The notes beneath the pieces were generated by a model that was given only the letters and a program-made list of their open reading frames with translations, was not told the DNA's origin and did no database searches. A stretch of DNA of 64,000 nucleotides from Nitrososphaerota archaeon (GTDB taxonomy: Archaea > Thermoproteota > Nitrososphaeria > Nitrososphaerales > UBA183): contig JAPCJR010000008.1 of assembly GCA_027886865.1 (NCBI GenBank), positions 1 through 64,000 of the forward strand, in the 5' to 3' direction. This document shows positions 51,036 to 59,926 of the stretch, one piece after another (the first letter of the stretch is position 1; each line of letters starts with the position of its first letter). The translations under genes were made by a program, and so were the position numbers.

Positions 51036-51458
51036 TTGAACAATCCTTCGCCTTACAAGGTCCCTGATGGGCTTTTCTACACCAAGGAGCACGAATGGGC
51101 GAGAGTGACAGCCGGCACGGCGAGGGTGGGGATAACAGACTACGCGGCGAAGACCTTGAACGACATAGTCTACCTTACGCTCCCTCCAGTGGGAAAGGAG
51201 GTCAAGCAGCTCGCTTCGTTCGGGACCGTCGAGTCAATCAAGGCCGTCTCCGAGCTCTACGCGCCGCTCTCGGGCACCGTGGTCGGGACGAACCAAGAGC
51301 TCACGAACCATCCAGAGCTGATCAACCAGTCGCCATACGACGCGGGGTGGATAATCGAGCTGAGGCACTCGATGCTCGACGCCGAGAGGGTGACCCTCCT
51401 GTCGCCGAGCCAGTACGAAGAGTTCCTAAAGTCTTTGGAAGCCGAGCACCAGAACTAG
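51036..51458 (+). CDS. gcvH: glycine cleavage system H protein
   Basis: Lipoyl carrier shuttling the aminomethyl group between P, T and L proteins. FYTKEHEWARVTAGTARVGI starts the fold. The lipoylated Lys lies in GTVESIKAVSELYAPLSG (about residue 70), and NQSPYDAGWIIELRHS closes it. Length is 140 aa with a short extra C-terminal tail. The start is TTG 51036. Confidence 0.95.
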   Translation: MNNPSPYKVPDGLFYTKEHEWARVTAGTARVGITDYAAKTLNDIVYLTLPPVGKEVKQLASFGTVESIKAVSELYAPLSGTVVGTNQELTNHPELINQSPYDAGWIIELRHSMLDAERVTLLSPSQYEEFLKSLEAEHQN

Positions 51459-51546
51459 GCGCCTGCAGTTAAGGGGGAGACATCCCCAAATCGGCGAAGC
51501 TTCAACGAAAAACTCTTAAATGGTGTAAAGTCGCTCACGACCAAGT

Positions 51547-53820
51547 TTGAGCGGTATTTTCAGCAACTTGCTACGCACTGCCATACACCGCCCCACGGTC
51601 ACGAGGCGCAGTATGATGGCTGGAATGCTGCTCGTCTCAGTCTTTGTGATTGCGATGCTGATGAGGGTGTTCCCGGCCCGCTACGGTTTCTATCTCAACG
51701 AGTTCGACCCGTATTACGACTACAAGGCCGCGAACTTCATCGTCACCTCCTTCGACCAGAGCTGGAACGCCGGTCAGGGCGGGTTCCCCGGGCTGCTGCA
51801 TTACTTCTCGTGGACAGACTACACGACCTGGTTCCCAGAAGGCAGGGCTGTGGCGGCCACCTCTCAGGACGGCCTCCAGTTCGCCGGAGCGCTCTCGTAT
51901 CTCTTCTTCAGGAACGTGTTCGGGCTGCAGTACAGCCTCTACGAGTACCTCGTCCTATTCCCGGTCTTCGTCGGCTCTCTGACCGCCGTGGTGTTCTACT
52001 ACCTTGTGAAGCGCATCGCCGGTGAGGCCGGCGGCCTCTTCGCCGCGCTCATGATAGCCGTCTCGCCGCCTCTCATCGAGAGGGGAAACCTCGGCTGGTT
52101 CAAGTCCGAACCCCTGTGCATATTCCTCTTCGCCATCGCGGCCTACCTGTTCTTGACGCTCCTCGACAGCCCCATGAGCAACAGGCAGAGGATCTTCCGC
52201 GCCCTCCTCGCGGGCCTCCTGTCAGGCTACGCCAACACGGCTTGGGGCGGAGGGGAGTACTTCACCATCGCGTTCGCGTTCTTCTTCGTCGTGATGCCCT
52301 TCCTGAACTTCGACGTCCCCAACCTCTCCGTGGTGGCCCTGCTGTTCGCGGCAGGAGACATCATCGGCAGCGCCATCTTCCCTAGGCCCGGAATAGAGAT
52401 CGTCACCAACCCTGTGGGGTTCGCGCTAATCGGAGGGACGATCTTCCTGGTGGTTGGGCAGTGGATGCGGACTTGGGTGAAGCCGGCGGAATACAGGTGG
52501 ACCATGGTGAAGGTCATGCTGGGCTTCGGGCTCATCGCCCTGACCGTCCTGAGCTTCGGGCTCCTCTCGACCGTCAGCCGCAGGTACCTCTCGACGATTC
52601 TGCCCTGGACGAAGAGCTCGGATCCGCTGGTCGAGTCCGTGGCCGAGCAGGTCTTCCCCTTGGGTTCGGATTACTTCTCGTCGTACCTCGTCCTTCTCTT
52701 CCTAGGCGTCTTTGGAGCCTATATCGCGTTCAAGCGGAAGAGCCCCGCGATAGGCTTCGCCCTCGTCATAGGCCTCTCGAGCCTCTACATCTCCGCGGCG
52801 TTCTCGCGCCTCTTGGTCTACTCCTCTATTGCCCTCGCGATATTGGGGGGGATTGGTTTCGCCGAGGTGTTGTTCTCGATTCTGAAACCCAGCGGGCCAA
52901 CTCTCGTCAAACGGAAGCCGACCTATTCCTCACAGAGCGAGATGCGGGCGGTCTACTCGATCGCGCTAATCGCTCTGCTAGCGTTCCCTGCGAGCATATT
53001 CTGGATACCCAACCCGATACCGTGCACTGGCGCGAGCGTGCTCTGTGACCAGAGCCCCGCCGACTACGGGGTCACCATCTCGAACGGAGGAACCGTCTTC
53101 TCGCACACGCAGGTCTCCGACTGGTTCGAGGCCCTGAATTGGATAAACAGCAACACGCCCACGAATGCGGTAATCATCTCGTGGTGGGACTATGGATACT
53201 GGGTCAACGTGATGGGTAACAGGACGGTGGTCGCGGACAACGCCACCCTGAACGAGACCAGGATAGCTGAGATTGGCCAGATGTTCATGTCCAACGTTAC
53301 GGCTGGGGCGGCCACAGCACTGGGCATGGGTCACGGCCGACCCACGTACGTCCTGATGTTCCTTACCGGCAGTGAAATCAGCTTAGGCGGCACGAGTTAC
53401 TACGTCCTGCAGTTGCCCTCGGGCGGCGGGTTCACTCCGGGAGGCGGCGACGAGAGCAAGAAGCAGTGGTTCATACGCATCGGTGGACTGAACGAGAGCG
53501 AGTACCTCTGGCCCAACCCAGACGACTTCAACCTGACACCCACGGGGCTGCAGACGACCTTCGGGAAGATGCTTCCGTTCGAGTTCGCTGGATACTATGA
53601 CATCTACAACTCCTCGGCGACAGTCACCCAAAGCTACTCCCTAGACTCGAGCTCGGGCGCCCCGCCGCTCCAGCTCTACTACGCTCCGTATTACTTCCAA
53701 ATGAACGGAGGGGGTTCTCCGTTCCAGATAGTCTTCCACTCCTCAAGCCTCGACAACCCGTTGTCGTGCGGCTCCCAGGTGAGCTGCTTCTCCACAGTGC
53801 TGATCTACAAGGTAAATTAG
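51547..53820 (+). CDS. aglB: oligosaccharyltransferase catalytic subunit AglB/STT3
   Basis: Membrane enzyme transferring lipid-linked glycan to Asn in N-glycosylation. The N-terminal part has about 12 spans, with the catalytic loop motif NEFDPYYDYKAANFI (DxD-type) after the first span. WWDYGYW is at about residues 546-552 and starts the extracellular domain. Length is 757 aa. A TATA box CTTAAATG near 51514-51521 lies about 30 bases before TTG 51547. Surface proteins such as that at 11555 are potential substrates. Confidence 0.95.
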   Translation: MSGIFSNLLRTAIHRPTVTRRSMMAGMLLVSVFVIAMLMRVFPARYGFYLNEFDPYYDYKAANFIVTSFDQSWNAGQGGFPGLLHYFSWTDYTTWFPEGRAVAATSQDGLQFAGALSYLFFRNVFGLQYSLYEYLVLFPVFVGSLTAVVFYYLVKRIAGEAGGLFAALMIAVSPPLIERGNLGWFKSEPLCIFLFAIAAYLFLTLLDSPMSNRQRIFRALLAGLLSGYANTAWGGGEYFTIAFAFFFVVMPFLNFDVPNLSVVALLFAAGDIIGSAIFPRPGIEIVTNPVGFALIGGTIFLVVGQWMRTWVKPAEYRWTMVKVMLGFGLIALTVLSFGLLSTVSRRYLSTILPWTKSSDPLVESVAEQVFPLGSDYFSSYLVLLFLGVFGAYIAFKRKSPAIGFALVIGLSSLYISAAFSRLLVYSSIALAILGGIGFAEVLFSILKPSGPTLVKRKPTYSSQSEMRAVYSIALIALLAFPASIFWIPNPIPCTGASVLCDQSPADYGVTISNGGTVFSHTQVSDWFEALNWINSNTPTNAVIISWWDYGYWVNVMGNRTVVADNATLNETRIAEIGQMFMSNVTAGAATALGMGHGRPTYVLMFLTGSEISLGGTSYYVLQLPSGGGFTPGGGDESKKQWFIRIGGLNESEYLWPNPDDFNLTPTGLQTTFGKMLPFEFAGYYDIYNSSATVTQSYSLDSSSGAPPLQLYYAPYYFQMNGGGSPFQIVFHSSSLDNPLSCGSQVSCFSTVLIYKVN

Positions 53821-53839
53821 CGCCGCAGTCCGGCCAGAG

Positions 53840-54016
53840 CTAGGTGTCTTGCGGCGCGGCTGTCTGATACGCCAGCGGGCTCCTGTATCTGGCATATTTG
53901 TCGTCGGGAGAGTATTTCGCTGGCGCGGCCATCTTTGTCGCTTCGCCGCACTGGGGGCACTTCGCCTCCATCGTGTACTTCGAGCACCTTTCACACTTGA
54001 AAAGGAGGTTCTTCAT
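53840..54016 (-). CDS. nop10: H/ACA ribonucleoprotein protein Nop10
   Basis: The 58-aa protein reads MKNLLFKCERCSKYTMEAKC and continues PQCGEATKMAAPAKYSPDDK YARYR, the Nop10 pattern of a small zinc ribbon followed by a PxxYSPxDKYxxYR stretch. It works with Cbf5, Gar1 and L7Ae in RNA-guided pseudouridylation. It starts 6 bases after the aIF2-alpha stop, the conserved archaeal order L44e-S27e-aIF2-alpha-Nop10. Confidence 0.92.
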   Translation of the reverse strand: MKNLLFKCERCSKYTMEAKCPQCGEATKMAAPAKYSPDDKYARYRSPLAYQTAAPQDT

Positions 54017-54021
54017 CCTCT

Positions 54022-54822
54022 TCAGGCCCCGCCGCCGTACTTCCTCGACATCTCCCTCTTGCTGCCGAAGCTTCCGTGCTTGCCTATAGACTCCTCCATC
54101 TTCTGGAGGACCGTCCCCATCACCTTGTCCGCCTGCTTATAGTCGTCGGCGGTCACCCTGACCCTGTAGCGCGGCGCCCCCACGTAGGTCATCTTGATCT
54201 CGGCGACCGAAGACGCGCCCAATCCCGCGGCCAAGGCCTTCTTTATCTGGACGATTCCGTCCGCCGCGTTGGAGCTCATCTCCACTATGCTCCCGACCTC
54301 GTACTTCGGCGAGGCGATCTTCTCCCTTGCGGCGGTGACCATCTCGTTGACTACGTCAGGGGACAACTCCATCCCGGCGAAGGTCTTCTCGCCCCTCTTC
54401 GCCGCGTCTTCGAGCGCCTCGTACAGCGTGCCGTACTGACCCTGCAGCCTCGCCAGGACCTCCGAGAACTTCCTGTCGTCCATCCCTAGCTTCTTCTTGA
54501 CCATCGACAGTATCGTCATGGCTTTCTCCTTCTGCTTCCACTCGATGAGCTTGTTCCGTCTCTCTTCGTTGGTGACCTGCCTGAGCGACAGGTCGACCTC
54601 GCGCCTCGACTTTTCCGCCCTGACGACCTTGAGGACGAGCTTCTGGCCCACCTTCGCGACCCGCTCTATGTTCCTCACCCAGCCGGTGGAGATTTCGGAG
54701 ATGTGGAGGAATCCGTTCATGCCGTTGTATTCGTCCAGGTCGACGTAGATTCCGTGGGAGGTAATCTCCCTCACCGTGCAGAGGACGATGTCTCCCCGCT
54801 CGGGTAGCTCACTGTTCTCCAA
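54022..54822 (-). CDS. translation initiation factor aIF2 subunit alpha
   Basis: S1-type OB domain at the N-terminus (GDIVLCTVREITSHGIYVDL, YNGMNGFLHISEISTGWVRN), a helical domain (about 90-175) and a C-terminal alpha-beta domain (SVAEIKMTYVGAPRYRVRVT). It is part of the heterotrimer delivering initiator tRNA-Met. Length is 266 aa. It sits downstream of S27e by 45 bases in the ribosomal operon. Confidence 0.95.
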   Translation of the reverse strand: MENSELPERGDIVLCTVREITSHGIYVDLDEYNGMNGFLHISEISTGWVRNIERVAKVGQKLVLKVVRAEKSRREVDLSLRQVTNEERRNKLIEWKQKEKAMTILSMVKKKLGMDDRKFSEVLARLQGQYGTLYEALEDAAKRGEKTFAGMELSPDVVNEMVTAAREKIASPKYEVGSIVEMSSNAADGIVQIKKALAAGLGASSVAEIKMTYVGAPRYRVRVTADDYKQADKVMGTVLQKMEESIGKHGSFGSKREMSRKYGGGA

Positions 54823-54867
54823 GTGCTATCTCCTCGCTGGCGTTCGCCGAGACCGCAGGTTATTAAT

Positions 54868-55065
54868 CTAATCCAGTCTCTTAATTATCGGGGCGTCGAC
54901 CTCGACCTTCCCCCCCGTCTTGCTTGCGAGCTTCCTTCCGCAACCCCTGCACGTCACGTCCCGCGTGGACGTGGAGAACATCGGCCTCTCCTCGCCGCAA
55001 TCAGGACACTTCACAAGAAGGAAACTGCTACGCGGCTTCGGTATGAACTCGCGCTCTCTCTTCAT
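54868..55065 (-). CDS. rps27e: 30S ribosomal protein S27e
   Basis: The 65-aa protein has VKCPDCGEERPMFSTSTRDV and TCRGCGRKLASKTGGKV, the Cys4 zinc ribbon of S27e. It follows L44e by 3 bases. Confidence 0.95.
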   Translation of the reverse strand: MKREREFIPKPRSSFLLVKCPDCGEERPMFSTSTRDVTCRGCGRKLASKTGGKVEVDAPIIKRLD

Positions 55066-55068
55066 CGA

Positions 55069-55347
55069 CTATTGCACTATCTCTGCCTTTCTCAGGCGTA
55101 TGCCCTTGCGCATGGCTTCCTTGTTGCACTCCTTGCACTTTAGCTTCAGCGTGGCCTTCTTCGTAGTTTTAGCCGTCCTGATGAGCTCAGGGAACTTCTG
55201 GCCCCCGTAGCCGCGCTTCCTCCCGGCCTGCCGCCTTGCTCCCCACGAAGACGCCCTCTCCTTCCCCTTCTTGTAAAGCGAGACAGAATGAAGGGTGTGT
55301 TTCTTGCAATGCGGGCAGTTGGTGTTAATCTCCTTTGGAATCTTCAT
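55069..55347 (-). CDS. rpl44e: 50S ribosomal protein L44e
   Basis: The 92-aa protein starts MKIPKEINTNCPHCKKHTLH. It has the basic loop region (RRQAGRKRGYGGQKFPE) and a second pair CKECNKE, as in L44e. It is the first gene of the operon. A TATA box on this strand lies near 55368-55376. The 227-base divergent region to pcn (55348-55574) holds no gene I can support. Confidence 0.95.
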   Translation of the reverse strand: MKIPKEINTNCPHCKKHTLHSVSLYKKGKERASSWGARRQAGRKRGYGGQKFPELIRTAKTTKKATLKLKCKECNKEAMRKGIRLRKAEIVQ

Positions 55348-55574
55348 GGGTTTTCAACCGAGCCGACTGGTCTTATGATTTATGCCTTGTGGTCAACCTA
55401 GCGGCATCTCGGCAGACTGAAAGGCTAGAAAGGCCGGGGCGCTGTCTCGAGAGGGTCGAAGGCAATCGGGAGGCGGAGTGAGGGCCCCTTTGGCCCCGAG
55501 CCACTTCCGCCTCGCGTGACCAATCTTTATTATCGGTCTCTGTGCAACCCGGGTGAAGGCGAGCTCTACCAAGC

Positions 55575-56330
55575 ATGTTTTTCGCAAAGACGGCCGGAAG
55601 CCAAGAGTGGAAGGCTGTTGCCGCGGCGATCAAGACGCTGGTGGAAGAAGCGACGTTCGAGGTCTCCAGCGAGGGCCTAGTCTTCAGGGCGATGGACCCT
55701 TCGCACATAGCGCTGGTAGACCTGAACTGGCCCAACTCAAGCTTCGAGAAATTCGAGTGCGACAAGCCGACCAAGTTCACCATAAGAGTGGAGGACTTCG
55801 TGAAGCTCATAGCGAGGTGCGACAACAAGGACAGCGTCGAGATAGCCTCCAGCGAGGACGACGCGCTGACGCTCAGGCTGATGAACGGATACAAACGGGA
55901 GTTCAAGGTCCACCTTATCGAGACGACCCCCGGCACGGCTCCGCTCCCGAAGCTGGAGCTGGACGTGAAGCTCTCCATGAGCAAGAGCGTGTTCGAGAAG
56001 GTCCTCGGGGACATCTCTGTGGTGGCTGACCAGGTGATGATATCCTCGCTGAAGGAGGGCGTCTCGTTCTCCGGAAAGAGCGACGTGGGGGCAGCCACAA
56101 TCCAGCTCGACAAGGGCGGCGCGGACGTGCTCGACCTGCAGGTGAAGCAGGAGGCGAAGGCGTCGTATAACATCGATTATTTGTTAGGAATCTCCAAAGC
56201 CGTCGGCAGCGCTTCGGACGTCGTGGTATGCGAATATTCGAGCAAGAAGCCTGCCCGCCTGGAGTTCAAGCTGAACGAGCAGGGCGCAAGGATCCACTAT
56301 TTCTTGGCTCCAAGAATCCAAGAAACCTAA
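55575..56330 (+). CDS. pcn: DNA sliding clamp PCNA
   Basis: Ring-shaped processivity factor. KTLVEEATFEVSSEGLVFRA and MDPSHIALVDLNWPNSSFEK are the classic N-terminal blocks; the interdomain connector and the C-terminal YFLAPRI are present. Length is 251 aa. A TATA-like TTTATTATC (55530-55538) lies upstream. Likely clients in this window with C-terminal QxxLxxF-type boxes are DP2 and the Y-family polymerase. Confidence 0.95.
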   Translation: MFFAKTAGSQEWKAVAAAIKTLVEEATFEVSSEGLVFRAMDPSHIALVDLNWPNSSFEKFECDKPTKFTIRVEDFVKLIARCDNKDSVEIASSEDDALTLRLMNGYKREFKVHLIETTPGTAPLPKLELDVKLSMSKSVFEKVLGDISVVADQVMISSLKEGVSFSGKSDVGAATIQLDKGGADVLDLQVKQEAKASYNIDYLLGISKAVGSASDVVVCEYSSKKPARLEFKLNEQGARIHYFLAPRIQET

Positions 56331-56416
56331 GAGCTATCATCATCATTTGCGGCCTCATGGGAATCGTCTCCGCACGACCAGTCGGAAGCGCAGTCCCCAC
56401 GACGACCTGGAGAGAT

Positions 56417-58483
56417 TCACTGGGATTGTTGGTCGGATGTCTTGGAAGGCATGATTTTAGCAGTCGTCGCGGTCATCGTCGATGGACTCGCGCTCGAGGC
56501 TCCGGTCGTCGACTGCGAGCTGGAGTCATTACCCTCCCCATCGTCATCCATCAGTTTTGACACGTAAGGCTGCTCTTGGGGTCTCTGATAGGGGGTCGGC
56601 GGCCTGGCCCCTTCTCCCGAGAGAAGGGTGACCAGATAGGTGGTCAAGACGGCGTTGGTCGCACCTCCCTCCTTGCCGTCGGACATGACCAAGGTTCTCG
56701 GAGTGATCACCTCTGGCTGGATGTCCTTCAGCCTGTCGAATGAGCCCAGCAGCGCGACCCTGTCCGACCCGATGACGTCGGCCTGGGCATGATAGGCGTC
56801 CGCCTGCGCCTCTCCTACTCTCCTGACAGCGGCCGCATCGCCGTCTGCCTTGATGATCGTCGAATCTCTGTACCCTTCGGCTTGCTTGACGGCTGCCTTC
56901 GCGTTGTTAGCGTTGATCTCCACCTGCAGCGCGGCTTGGACGACCACGGGTTGCAGGTTCGCGCGCGCCGTCTTCTCTTGCACTGCGATCCTCTGCTCCT
57001 CCGCCAGGGCCTGCTGTTGGTACTGGGCCTGTTGCTGCATCGCAATCTCCTTCTGCGTCTGGGTCGCGAGCAGATTCTCGTCGACGTCTATGTATGAGAT
57101 CAGCAGGTTCTGCGCCTCTACGTGGTACTTCTCGAACTCGGTCCTGGCCTTCTCTAATGCCTCCTGTTGCAGCTGCGTTCTCGACTGGACGAACTCCAGC
57201 GCCTTCTTCTCCCCCGCGTTGTTTCTGAACGACGCGTCGATGAGAGGGTGAACAATCTGCTGGATCAGGTTGAATACCGAGCCGAACCGCGCGATGACGA
57301 AGGCGGCGTTCTCGGGGTTGATCCTGATGACCATGCGAACGTCCACCTCAAGCTGGAAGCCGTCCTTGGATGTGACCTTCAGCTGGTTGAACTGGAAGTA
57401 CGAGACGCCTTGGACGGTTTGTGGCGTGAGGTATGGGTAGTCAGAGGTGTCCTTCGTCGGAGCCGCTGGTTGCCTCGACATCATGGGCGCTGAGGGCCTC
57501 TCGGTGTCCGCCCAGTCGACCATTATCGCGCTCGTGGGGACCGGATAGGCAGTGTACGCGACGGTGTTGAGGTTGTACTTGCCCGGCGCGACAGGGTCCT
57601 TCCAGATGCCCCTGGTGCTCTTGTCGGTCACGAGGAGCGTCTCCGCCTCGTGGATGTCCTCGTCCATCGTGGATGCCTGGACCCCCGAGGAGATCTCGCT
57701 CCTCTCCAGTTCCTCCCCCACGTTGGACCTGATGACAGCGACGAAGCCGGGAGGAATCTCGTAGACATCGTTCACTTTCACATTGAAGAGCAGAGTGTTG
57801 ATGTAGTACTGACCAGGCTGGAGTGTGGCCAGCTGCGCGCCCCTGTACCCCCCGCTCTCGATGAAGGCCTGACCGTCTTGGAAGTAGTTGTGAGACCTCG
57901 CCGTGGGGTGGGTCGCATCCGGCGCAGCGAGAGGCTCGGGGGCCACTATGAGCTTCGAAGGCAATGGCTGCCCGTCTTGGGCGGTGATAAGCCCAATCTT
58001 CTCGGGCAGGATGAGGATTGCCTTGATCTTGGTGACGCTGAACGCCAGGGTGTTGATGCGGTAGCGCCCGGGTCTGAGTATCCCGACCTGGGGGCCTTTG
58101 TAGCCACCGTTGTCCAGAAACTTCTCGGCGTCCTGGAATTGGTCGCATTCAATCTCGTCGCCGAGTAGCCTCCCCTTTGGGAGAGGCTTTCCGTCCACAG
58201 ATTCGATGAGCCCAACCTCGTCCGAGGCGACCTCCGTGATCATCGCCTTCTTCACGCTCCAGATTATCGGGTTTCTGAAGTAGAGCCCGGGCATCAACGT
58301 GTGGGCCTGTATGCCGATTTGACCGTGCCTGGCGATAATCTGACCTTCTGGCATCGTATTGCCTGAGAACTTTCTGATTAGAATCCCTACTTCGTTGCTC
58401 CGAATTTCGAATACTCCCTTTAGGACGAAGGCTATTACGACTATCCCGGCGACGAGGACCAGACCTGAGATGAGGTCCACCAT
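56417..58483 (-). CDS. SPFH/band 7 domain protein with repeated N-terminal modules
   Basis: One N-terminal span (MVDLISGLVLVAGIVVIAFV) is followed by several repeats built around a proline-glycine-tyrosine strand: LMPGLYFRNPI, ILRPGRYRINTL, TLQPGQYYINTL and VAPGKYNLNTV. Then comes an SPFH domain (about 340-470) and a long Ala/Gln/Glu-rich coiled coil (about 470-590). Flotillin-like proteins organise membrane microdomains. The 688-aa size and the repeat region are larger than in plain flotillins. The tail is Ser/Thr-rich. Confidence 0.85.
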   Translation of the reverse strand: MVDLISGLVLVAGIVVIAFVLKGVFEIRSNEVGILIRKFSGNTMPEGQIIARHGQIGIQAHTLMPGLYFRNPIIWSVKKAMITEVASDEVGLIESVDGKPLPKGRLLGDEIECDQFQDAEKFLDNGGYKGPQVGILRPGRYRINTLAFSVTKIKAILILPEKIGLITAQDGQPLPSKLIVAPEPLAAPDATHPTARSHNYFQDGQAFIESGGYRGAQLATLQPGQYYINTLLFNVKVNDVYEIPPGFVAVIRSNVGEELERSEISSGVQASTMDEDIHEAETLLVTDKSTRGIWKDPVAPGKYNLNTVAYTAYPVPTSAIMVDWADTERPSAPMMSRQPAAPTKDTSDYPYLTPQTVQGVSYFQFNQLKVTSKDGFQLEVDVRMVIRINPENAAFVIARFGSVFNLIQQIVHPLIDASFRNNAGEKKALEFVQSRTQLQQEALEKARTEFEKYHVEAQNLLISYIDVDENLLATQTQKEIAMQQQAQYQQQALAEEQRIAVQEKTARANLQPVVVQAALQVEINANNAKAAVKQAEGYRDSTIIKADGDAAAVRRVGEAQADAYHAQADVIGSDRVALLGSFDRLKDIQPEVITPRTLVMSDGKEGGATNAVLTTYLVTLLSGEGARPPTPYQRPQEQPYVSKLMDDDGEGNDSSSQSTTGASSASPSTMTATTAKIMPSKTSDQQSQ

Positions 58484-58617
58484 CTTCCTTCGGTTCGCAA
58501 ATCCGTTTCTTCTATAAAATCATTCTGCTGACTCCCCAGGAGCGAGTTTGCACTGAACATGATGCATTCGTGGCTTCACGACTAATCCTATATGGAAGAG
58601 GATGGGAGGTTTCATCA

Positions 58618-58710
58618 ATGAGGCCTCGACGAGGTTTTGCCCATCCGTATGTGATAATCACGATACTCGTGGTCGTCATAATCGTGCTACTAGCGCTGCT
58701 CTTCCTTTGA
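58618..58710 (+). CDS. 30-aa single-span membrane peptide
   Basis: From ATG 58618 to TGA 58710 the frame encodes MRPRRGFAHPYVIITILVVV followed by more hydrophobic residues to the end (IIVLLALLFL). A strong ribosome binding site GGGAGGT (58604-58610) is 7 bases before ATG, and a TATA-like CCTATATGG (58588-58596) lies upstream. The basic N-terminus and one helix suggest a small membrane protein. It lies between the divergent SPFH gene and priS. Confidence 0.55.
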   Translation: MRPRRGFAHPYVIITILVVVIIVLLALLFL

Positions 58711-58810
58711 ACTCGGCTTGAAATTTGGTGGAGCCGAGCACACCTCCGCCGCTGCCCATCGCGATGTACTTGGTCCAAGTCTCGACGCGACCAGCCAGCA
58801 TCCTCACTAG

Positions 58811-58819
58811 TCTTATAAT
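58811..58819 (+). promoter_or_regulatory. TATA box of priS
   Basis: CTTATAATG-type element about 28 bases before TTG 58844, the position expected for a leaderless transcript. Confidence 0.5.
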
Positions 58820-58843
58820 GAACGGCACACCTCTCCGAATCTC

Positions 58844-59926
58844 TTGTCCGCGAGCAGGTCAGCAGCCAATGGCAACACCTCTCAGGCAGAGGAGAAGACC
58901 ACCGCGTTCCTCCGGAAGACGTACCGGGAGCACTACTTCAGGCATCACGACGACGTCGAGATTCCGACCATGATCGCGAACAGGGAGTTCGGCTACATCC
59001 CGTTCGGGAAGGGGATGGTGAGGCACCTGTCCTACAAGTCCCCGGGGGAGCTGGCCGCCGACTTGGTGAAGCAGGCCCCGTCCTCGGTCTTCTGCTCCAA
59101 CGGGACGTACTCCGACCCGACCCTGCCGATGGACGAGAAGGCGTGGAAGGGGGCCGAGCTCATCTTCGACATCGACGCGAGCTCGATCCCGACGGCCTGC
59201 AGGACCAAGCACAGCTTCTGGACCTGCAAGACGTGCGGCAAGGTCATGCGCTCCGCCGAGAGGCCGCAGCGCTGCACGAGGTGCGAAGGCACGGGCACGA
59301 CTCAGCTGCACTGGAGCTGCGCGGAGTGCCTGCTCGCCACCAAGGACCACGTGTCCCGCCTGATCGGCTTCCTGACCGACGACTTTGGGGTCCCGAGCGC
59401 GGGCATCAGCGTGTATTTCTCGGGAAACAGGGGGTATCACCTGCACGTCGACGACGAGAGGTTCGAGGCGATGGACCCCTCGGCGCGCGCCGAGGTAGCG
59501 AACTACATCAAGGGCACCGGCCTAGTCCAGCAGCAGGGGTCGGACTACGCGCCGGCCGGAGGATGGGCCGAGAGGATGGCCTCGCGGGCCAAGGACTCGC
59601 CGAGGCTGGAACGGGTGGTCGACGCCTTCGGCTCGAGAATCGACGAGTCCGTCACAACGGATATACACCGGATTTTTCGCATGCCCGGGACGTTGCACGG
59701 GAACTCCGGGTTGCTCAAGATGAGAGTACACGATCTGCAGGCCTTCAGGCCGGAGTACGACCCCGTGGTGCTCGGCGACGAGGTGGTCGCCCTTTCGGTG
59801 CAAGGCTCCCCCGCGTTCAGCCTGAAGGGGAAGACCTTCGGGCCGTATTCGTCCGAGGAGCCCGAGCTCCCGACATATGCCGCCGTCTACCTCATGACGA
59901 AAGGCCTTGGGAAGGTCCTCGACTAG
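58844..59926 (+). CDS. priS: DNA primase small (catalytic) subunit PriS
   Basis: Archaeo-eukaryotic primase. REFGYIPFGKGMVRHLSY is the N-terminal block. The catalytic Asp pair is in GAELIFDIDASSIP (about residues 105-118). A zinc knuckle region (WTCKTCGKV...RCTRCEG...CAEC) follows, and VYFSGNRGYHLHVDDERF is the SGxxGxHxH nucleotide site. Length is 360 aa. The start is TTG. gins follows with ATG directly after the stop codon. Confidence 0.95.
   Translation: MSASRSAANGNTSQAEEKTTAFLRKTYREHYFRHHDDVEIPTMIANREFGYIPFGKGMVRHLSYKSPGELAADLVKQAPSSVFCSNGTYSDPTLPMDEKAWKGAELIFDIDASSIPTACRTKHSFWTCKTCGKVMRSAERPQRCTRCEGTGTTQLHWSCAECLLATKDHVSRLIGFLTDDFGVPSAGISVYFSGNRGYHLHVDDERFEAMDPSARAEVANYIKGTGLVQQQGSDYAPAGGWAERMASRAKDSPRLERVVDAFGSRIDESVTTDIHRIFRMPGTLHGNSGLLKMRVHDLQAFRPEYDPVVLGDEVVALSVQGSPAFSLKGKTFGPYSSEEPELPTYAAVYLMTKGLGKVLD

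Noticed and set aside
58512..58778. Minus-strand frame of 88 aa overlapping the small membrane peptide
   Set aside because: It is basic and motif-free, and the plus strand there carries a TATA-like box, a strong ribosome binding site and a hydrophobic 30-aa frame that explain the region better.
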